From Myxococcales bacterium (GTDB lineage Bacteria; Myxococcota_A; Polyangia; Polyangiales; Polyangiaceae): 64,000 nucleotides of DNA. Location of the stretch: NCBI GenBank assembly GCA_025359105.1, contig JANYHK010000041.1, positions 159,821 through 223,820 on the forward strand, written 5' to 3'. The translations under genes and the position numbers were made by a program. The notes beneath the pieces are model-generated. The model did no database searches and was not told the DNA's origin. It saw only the letters and a list, made by a program, of their open reading frames with translations. Shown in pieces: positions 59,337-64,000 of this stretch. Every line of letters begins with the position of its first letter. Within the stretch, counting starts at the first letter, position 1.

Positions 59337-60089
59337 ATGACGAGCAACGTCGGTTCGCCGGTTCTCCTGGAGCAGATGACGAGCGCAGAGATCCGCGATG
59401 CGATCGCCGCCGGCAAGACCACCGTCCTCCTTTGCAACGCGAGCACGGAGGCGTCGGGGCCGCATCTGGCGGTGGGCAAGCACGTCGTTCGCGCGCGGTA
59501 CGTGGCCGAGCGCGTCGCGCGCGAGCTCGGGACGGCCTTGGTGGCGCCGGTCATGCCGTTCGCGCCGACGAGCGACGAGTATCGCTTCCCCGGCACCGTC
59601 CACCTGCCGGCCGCGACGTTCTCCGCCGTGAACGAGGCCGTCGCCGAGAGCATGATCAAGACCGGATTCCGGTACGTCGTCTTGACAGGCGATCACGACG
59701 GGAACCAAGGCCTCCTCGAGGCGCTGGCGCCGAAGCTCGACGCGAGCCATCGGCCTCGTGGCGCGCGCGTCTTCTTCTCTGGCGACGGGTTCGACAAAAC
59801 CAACCGAGAAATCGGCGCCTACCTGACCGAGCACGGATATCCCGCCAGCCGTCACGGCGGGGTCTCGGACACCTCTCTTCTATGGGGAGCCGACGCCGCT
59901 TACGTCCGCCCGGGCGAGCTCGCGGTAGGGGCCCCGATGCCGCCGCCGGACAGCCCTCTGTCGCTCGGCACATTCGGATGGGAGGGCGATCCACGCCGCG
60001 CTTCGCCGGAGCTCGGGAGGATGTTCCTCGAGTGGAGGGTGAAGAACACCGTCGCGGAGATTCGCAGGCTGCTCGACGGCGCAGGGTGA
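59337..60089 (+). CDS. Creatininase-family protein with altered metal site
   Basis: A 250-aa amidohydrolase of the creatininase family, which includes enzymes of coenzyme and peptide maturation such as MftE. The signature segment reads LLCNASTEASGPHLAVGKHV, where the family has E-x-H-G-x-H and a later Asp. The Glu and second His stay, but the His of the HG pair is Ser and the Asp is not at its place. The rest (PFAPTSDEYRFPGTVHL, GDHDGNQG, ARHGGVSDTS) is family-like. The ATG at 59337 is used; a longer frame upstream has no good start. Activity is uncertain. Confidence 0.72.
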   Translation: MTSNVGSPVLLEQMTSAEIRDAIAAGKTTVLLCNASTEASGPHLAVGKHVVRARYVAERVARELGTALVAPVMPFAPTSDEYRFPGTVHLPAATFSAVNEAVAESMIKTGFRYVVLTGDHDGNQGLLEALAPKLDASHRPRGARVFFSGDGFDKTNREIGAYLTEHGYPASRHGGVSDTSLLWGADAAYVRPGELAVGAPMPPPDSPLSLGTFGWEGDPRRASPELGRMFLEWRVKNTVAEIRRLLDGAG

Positions 60090-60224
60090 CGAAGGCGCGC
60101 GCCTGTCCCCGGACACCGGCGGCGGACGCCAGGACACCACGGCGCCGCGAAAATCCGAACCAAATCGCGGGCGCGATCCTGGCGCGCGCGTTGCTGAAGC
60201 GCGCGCATGGTCACAGGCTCCAAA

Positions 60225-60563
60225 ATGACCCTCTACGTGCTCGCGATCGCGTGCGGGCTCGCGTTCTCCTTCGGCGTCACGCTCGCGTTCGCGTCGTGGA
60301 GGAGCGCGCCCCTCGCCGACGTCGGAGCGACATCGCCGATCGGGCGGAACCTCGCGCCGTCCGCGGCCGGCGGTGGGATCGAGGTCGGCGGACCCATCGA
60401 GCTCGCGCCGCTCGTCATCACCTCTGAGGCACGCGCGCGCGCGTCCCCGCCCGGCGTAGAGGCGACCGACGACGCGCGCCCAGCTGCCCTCGGCGCGTGG
60501 CGTCGATGCTCCGCGTGGCAACCGCTGCTCATGGGGAGCGGCGAGGTCCGCCTCTGCGAATGA
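60225..60563 (+). CDS. Small signal-anchored protein
   Basis: A 112-aa protein. One N-terminal hydrophobic helix (TLYVLAIACGLAFSFGVTLA) and a polar remainder with two cysteines near the end (RCSAWQPLLMGSGEVRLCE). An ATG at 60207 would add six residues. No family recognised. It lies downstream of the creatininase-like gene and is followed by a perfect hairpin 23 bp after its stop. Confidence 0.5.
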   Translation: MTLYVLAIACGLAFSFGVTLAFASWRSAPLADVGATSPIGRNLAPSAAGGGIEVGGPIELAPLVITSEARARASPPGVEATDDARPAALGAWRRCSAWQPLLMGSGEVRLCE

Positions 60564-60586
60564 GCGCGGTCGGCAATGGAACGACT

Positions 60587-60622
60587 CTTGATTCAGACGA
60601 ACGTCAGTTCGTCTGAATCAAG
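60587..60622. terminator. Perfect 16-bp-stem hairpin between convergent genes
   Basis: The arms 60587-60602 and 60607-60622 pair over 16 bp without mismatch around the loop GTCA. It lies between a plus-strand and a minus-strand gene and overlaps the last codons of the minus-strand lipoprotein; the loop contains its stop codon. This fits a two-way terminator, though neither side has a T-run. Confidence 0.7.
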
Positions 60623-61401
60623 ATCGGCGAGTACCGCACGGTGTCGCCGAGCGTGGAGACGATCGTCACGAGCGTCCCGCGCTTGGCGCCTGCGGACTTG
60701 GCGCGGACGGTGAGCCACGCCTTCTCGCCGTTTTGCCCGGTCGTCTTGTCGAGCGAGAGCTCGAGGTGCTTGGTCTTGGGCGTCGTCATGCCGTCGCCCT
60801 CCGTCGCCGCGATGGTCCACGCATCGGTCGCGGCGTCGCTCGTGAACCCGAGGGCGATGTCCTTGCGCTTGCCCTCGGGGACCGCGTAGCCGAGCACGTC
60901 CTTCGATTTGTGGTTGGGTTGAAGGACGCTCACCGTCTCCACCGACTGCGGAGTGACGTTGAAGTAGGCCTTGCCGTCGAGCGGCACGCACGGGTTGTGG
61001 CCGGCGGCGGCGCTGGCGTTGGACCACAGGCGCTGCACGGTGAACGGAAAGCCGGGCTCGGTCTCCTTGTACGTCGAGTCGTCGAAGAACTCGCAGCTCA
61101 CCGCGGCGCGCCAGTACGCGGAGCCTCCGATCCTGTCGCCGAAGTCCTCGAACGTGTGGGCGTTCGGATCGCTCGACCAGGTGATCGTCACGATGCTCGG
61201 TCGCGCGAGCGGGCTGCCGCCGTTGTTCTTGATCTGCGGCGCCTCGGTCGTGAACGCGGGGAACGTCGCGCTGGGCGCGCCGTGGTCGCCCTTGTGTCTG
61301 CCCGTCGCATCCTGGTCCGCCGATCCAGTGTCCCCGGCCACCGCGCCGCTGCAGGCGGTCAGCGCACCGAGGGACAAGTATGCGAAAGCACGAAGTCTCA
61401 T
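60604..61401 (-). CDS. Putative lipoprotein with a secreted beta-rich domain
   Basis: A 265-aa lipoprotein. The signal RLRAFAYLSLGALTAC gives the lipobox. The mature part has a His/Asp/Lys segment (ATGRHKGDHGAPS), then SIVTITWSSDPNAHTFEDFG, VSCEFFDDSTYKETEPGFPF and repeated Thr/Lys patterns, suggesting a beta-sandwich or protease-like fold, not identified. Cys pairs are few. The start at 61401 was preferred because it yields a signal; GAGAGG lies upstream. The hairpin at its 3' end would stop transcription. Confidence 0.68.
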   Translation of the reverse strand: MRLRAFAYLSLGALTACSGAVAGDTGSADQDATGRHKGDHGAPSATFPAFTTEAPQIKNNGGSPLARPSIVTITWSSDPNAHTFEDFGDRIGGSAYWRAAVSCEFFDDSTYKETEPGFPFTVQRLWSNASAAAGHNPCVPLDGKAYFNVTPQSVETVSVLQPNHKSKDVLGYAVPEGKRKDIALGFTSDAATDAWTIAATEGDGMTTPKTKHLELSLDKTTGQNGEKAWLTVRAKSAGAKRGTLVTIVSTLGDTVRYSPILIQTN

Positions 61402-61510
61402 GGTGAGCGCCTCTCTCGTCGAGGACATCGACGATGTAGGCGGGTGGAAGTTCCATGCCTACCCGCTCGACACGCCCATCACCTGCATCTCGTTTCTGGC
61501 GCGGGGCGCT

Positions 61511-62860
61511 TCAGTCGTGGATGCCGCCTGGGATTTTTCCGCGGCCAGCGGCCACGCGATCGTTCCACGTCTCGTGCGCGCCGCCCGGCACCTCGACCAT
61601 CGAGATGCACCCAGGGACGGGGCACACGAGCTGGCAAAGGTTGCACCCTACACATTCCGGCTCGTCGATCCACGGGACCCTGTCGCCGGCGATCTTGCCT
61701 AGCGGCAGCGGAGTCGGCGCGGTCGCCTTGCCCTTGGTGTGCGCGTGGGGCGGGCGCGTGCGCTCGCCGGGGCCCGTGAAGATGCACTGGTGCGCGCCGT
61801 CGTTGCACGCCGTTACGCAGAGCTGGCAGCCGATGCACGTCTTCGGATCGATCTTCGCGACGAGCTTGTAGCCGAGATCGAGATCGCCCCACTCCTTGTA
61901 GGAGGGGACGGCGCGGCCACGCAGCGCAGCGATGTTCGCGATACCCTGCCGGTCCATGAACTCGGACAGGCCCTCGATCATGTCGGCGACGATGCGGTAG
62001 CCGTAGTGCATGACCGCCGTGCACACCTGCACGTTGGACGCGCCGAGGGCGATGAACTCCGCGGCGTCGCGCCAGGTCGACACGCCTCCGATGCCGCTGA
62101 TGGGAACGGTACCGGCGATCTCGTCGCGCGCCAGCGCCGCGACCATGTGGAGCGCGATCGGCTTCACCGCTGGCCCGCAGTAGCCGCCGTTCGACGAGCC
62201 TTGCCCGACGCGCGGCACCGGCACCATGCGCTCGAGATCGACGCCGATGATGCTCTTGATCGTGTTGATGAGGCTGATGGCGTCGCCGCCGCCCTTCACC
62301 GCGGCCTGGCCGGCCTCGACGATGTCCCCGGTGTTGGGCGTGAGCTTCACGAAGACCGGGGTCTTCGCGAACTCCTTCGCCCAGCTCGTGATCTCGGTCA
62401 GGAGCTTGGGCTCCTGGCCGACGGAGGAGCCCATGCCGCGCTCGCACATGCCGTGGGGGCAGCCGAAGTTGAGCTCGAGCCCGTCGACGCCGGCGTCCTC
62501 GCACTTCTGGATGAGGACCTGCCAGTCGTGCTTCGTCTCGGTCATGAGCGACGCGATGACGACGTGCTTAGGGTAGCGCTTCTTGACGTCGCGGATCTCC
62601 GCCAGGTTCACCGAGAGCGGGCGATCGGTGATGAGCTCGATGTTGTTGAGGCCCATCATCTTCTGGCCGGCGTAGTCCACCGCGCCGAAGCGGCTGGTGA
62701 CGTTGACGATCGGATCGCCGAGCGTCTTCCACACCGCGCCGGCCCAGCCGGCGTCGAACGCGCGCATGACCTGCTCGCCGGTGTTCGTCGGCGGGGCCGA
62801 CGCGAGCCAGAACGGGTTGAGACTCTTGATGCCGCAGAATTCGGTGGTGAGATCCGCCAT
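61511..62860 (-). CDS. preA: Dihydropyrimidine dehydrogenase, PreA-like subunit
   Basis: A 449-aa subunit of the NAD-dependent dihydropyrimidine dehydrogenase that reduces uracil or thymine. The FMN barrel spans about 1-330 (GIKSLNPFWLASAPPTNTGE, LELNFGCPHG with the catalytic Cys region, FVKLTPNTGDIVEAG, PISGIGGVSTWRDAAEFIAL). The C-terminus has two [4Fe-4S] sites, CIGCQLCVTAC and CVGCNLCQLVCP. ATG at 62860 gives the canonical MADLTTEFCGIKSLNPF. It is followed, 2 bp upstream on the gene, by preT. A role in pyrimidine breakdown is likely. Confidence 0.94.
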   Translation of the reverse strand: MADLTTEFCGIKSLNPFWLASAPPTNTGEQVMRAFDAGWAGAVWKTLGDPIVNVTSRFGAVDYAGQKMMGLNNIELITDRPLSVNLAEIRDVKKRYPKHVVIASLMTETKHDWQVLIQKCEDAGVDGLELNFGCPHGMCERGMGSSVGQEPKLLTEITSWAKEFAKTPVFVKLTPNTGDIVEAGQAAVKGGGDAISLINTIKSIIGVDLERMVPVPRVGQGSSNGGYCGPAVKPIALHMVAALARDEIAGTVPISGIGGVSTWRDAAEFIALGASNVQVCTAVMHYGYRIVADMIEGLSEFMDRQGIANIAALRGRAVPSYKEWGDLDLGYKLVAKIDPKTCIGCQLCVTACNDGAHQCIFTGPGERTRPPHAHTKGKATAPTPLPLGKIAGDRVPWIDEPECVGCNLCQLVCPVPGCISMVEVPGGAHETWNDRVAAGRGKIPGGIHD

Positions 62861-62862
62861 GG

Positions 62863-64000
62863 CTATTCGCTCGCCTTGCTCGACCACGCAGCGATGAGGG
62901 TACGTGCCGCGTTGCGCCCGTCGGCCACGGCGTTGACGACTTCCTTGCCGCCGTTGATGCAGTCGCCGCCGCTCCACACCTTGGGGTTGCCGGTCGCGCC
63001 GGTCTTGGGGTCGGCCTTGATGCAGCCGCGGTCGTCCATCTCGACGCCGGGGAACTGCTTGGCGAGCTCGCGGAGCTTGGCCTGGCCGATCGCCACGACG
63101 ACCGCGTCACACGGGAGGTCGTGCTCGGTGTTGGGGAGCGGCTTGCCGTGGCGGGTCTGGACCACCCTGAGTGCCACGAGCTTGCCGTGCGCGTCGCGCA
63201 CGAAGGAGTGGGGGAGGGTGTTCGCGGTGAGCGTGACGCCTTCCTTGCGCGCGCCGTCCATCTCGTGGAGGTAGCCGCTCATCTCGTCGGGCCCGCGCCG
63301 GTACACCATCGTGACGTGCTCGGCGCCGAGCAGCGCGCTCTCCCGCGCGACGTCGATCGCCGTGTTTCCTCCGCCGACGACGATGACGCGGCCGAGGTGG
63401 AGCTTGGCGTCGCTCTTCTTCAGCGTCTTCATGCGCTCGATCCACTGGACCGCGCCGTGCACACCAGGGCCGTCCTCGCCCACGACGCCGAGCTTGGTGT
63501 CCCTGCCGAGGCCGACGCCGAGGAACACCGCGTCGTAGCCGTCGAGCAGCTCCTTGGCGGAGACGTCGCGTCCGATCTCCATGCCCGTCTTCACCTCGAC
63601 GCCGAGGTCGAGCACCCACTCGATTTCGTGGAGCGCGTCCTCGGCGTGGAGCTTGTACGGAGCGATCCCGGTCGTGTTGAGCCCGCCAGGGACCGGGAGG
63701 CGCTCGAAGATCGTCGCCTCGTGTCCTTCGAGGGTGAGGGTCGCCGCGCACGACAAGGACGCGGGCCCCGCGCCCACGAGCGCGACCTTCCGCCGAGCGC
63801 CCTTCGTCGGCGCGCTCTTCGGAGTGAACATCGCCGGCTCGCCCTGCGCGGTCGCGTGCTGCGTCGCGTAGCGCTGGAGGCGGCCGATCTTGATCGGCGC
63901 CTTCTGCCAGCCATTGTAGACGCACGCCCCCTCGCACAGGACCTCGGTCGGGCACACGCGGGCGCACGAGTAACCGAGGATGTTCTGCTCGAAGATCGTG
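62863..64000 (-). CDS. preT: Dihydropyrimidine dehydrogenase, PreT-like subunit (5' end cut off by the window)
   Basis: At least 379 codons are visible; the frame runs off the window, so the real start lies beyond 64000. FAD/NAD-binding module of the glutamate-synthase beta-chain type: Fe-S ligands ILGYSCARVCPTEVLCEGAC at the visible N-terminus, then VALVGAGPASLSCAATL and VIVVGGGNTAIDVARE. The last part (AVVVAIGQAKLRELAKQFPG) ends in NAARTLIAAW. It pairs with PreA in the heterotetrameric enzyme, passing electrons from NADH. Confidence 0.93.
   Translation of the reverse strand, partial: TIFEQNILGYSCARVCPTEVLCEGACVYNGWQKAPIKIGRLQRYATQHATAQGEPAMFTPKSAPTKGARRKVALVGAGPASLSCAATLTLEGHEATIFERLPVPGGLNTTGIAPYKLHAEDALHEIEWVLDLGVEVKTGMEIGRDVSAKELLDGYDAVFLGVGLGRDTKLGVVGEDGPGVHGAVQWIERMKTLKKSDAKLHLGRVIVVGGGNTAIDVARESALLGAEHVTMVYRRGPDEMSGYLHEMDGARKEGVTLTANTLPHSFVRDAHGKLVALRVVQTRHGKPLPNTEHDLPCDAVVVAIGQAKLRELAKQFPGVEMDDRGCIKADPKTGATGNPKVWSGGDCINGGKEVVNAVADGRNAARTLIAAWSSKASE

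Overview
The window looks like chromosomal DNA of a myxobacterium, most likely order Polyangiales. Three things point that way. GC is very high, so long spurious frames lie opposite most genes. There are many lipoproteins with Asp/Ala/Gly-rich linkers behind the lipobox, and a MYXO-CTERM-like sorting tail. Eukaryote-like Ser/Thr kinases and an FHA-type sigma-54 activator sit among housekeeping genes. I see no rRNA, tRNA, CRISPR array, insertion sequence or prophage.

Layout. 0-4.1 kb: yggX and a fused GltD-like/PyrK-like flavoprotein ending in a strong terminator. 4.2-6.8 kb: two paralogous VWA lipoproteins. 6.8-9.6 kb: an LpxL-type acyltransferase, a DUF72 protein and a degenerate gamma-glutamyltransferase. 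9.6-12.5 kb: two secreted esterase-type lipoproteins divergent from a TetR regulator. 12.6-15.7 kb: rpmB, a membrane protein, an N-formylglutamate amidohydrolase and xerD. 15.8-18.2 kb: trpG-trpD-trpC, tightly overlapped. 18.3-24 kb: a lipoprotein, a PilZ protein, a membrane-anchored coiled-coil protein, a CorC/CNNM protein, an orphan FliK/SctP-like protein and a membrane dipeptidase.

24.1-28.3 kb is the most striking stretch. An Rrf2 regulator heads seven tightly packed genes that make a protein-thiocarboxylate cysteine pathway: cysK-like synthase, E1-like ThiF/MoeB, CysO-like sulfur carrier, a 101-aa protein, CysM-like synthase and a Mec-type JAMM peptidase. The E1 lacks its N-terminal RYxRQ arm. 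That arm is found instead on the 101-aa protein, which looks like a mini inactive E1. The proposed logic is: ThiF adenylates the CysO C-terminal Gly-Gly, a sulfur donor converts it to a thiocarboxylate, CysM transfers the sulfur to an activated serine, and Mec releases cysteine from the carrier.

28.4-38.8 kb: large secreted proteins and lipoproteins, including a 1,403-aa protein that seems to be two lipoproteins joined through an internal MYXO-CTERM. 38.8-42.8 kb: a PfkB kinase, mtnP, gmk, yicC and a DUF507 protein. 42.8-54.9 kb: signalling and envelope genes. These are a zinc-ribbon/coiled-coil protein coupled to a Ser/Thr kinase, a conserved myxobacterial protein, a cytochrome-like lipoprotein with SH3/OMP, DUF4266 and DUF3570 proteins, a kinase-SRPBCC-DUF5939-pseudocyclase fusion, an FHA sigma-54 activator and a c-type cytochrome lipoprotein. 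55-64 kb: a TonB-like protein, panB, small lipoproteins, a zeta-type toxin-antitoxin pair, a degenerate creatininase-like protein, a lipoprotein behind a perfect hairpin, and preA with preT (cut by the window end).

All calls come from reading the sequence and family motifs remembered from the literature; no database search was run.
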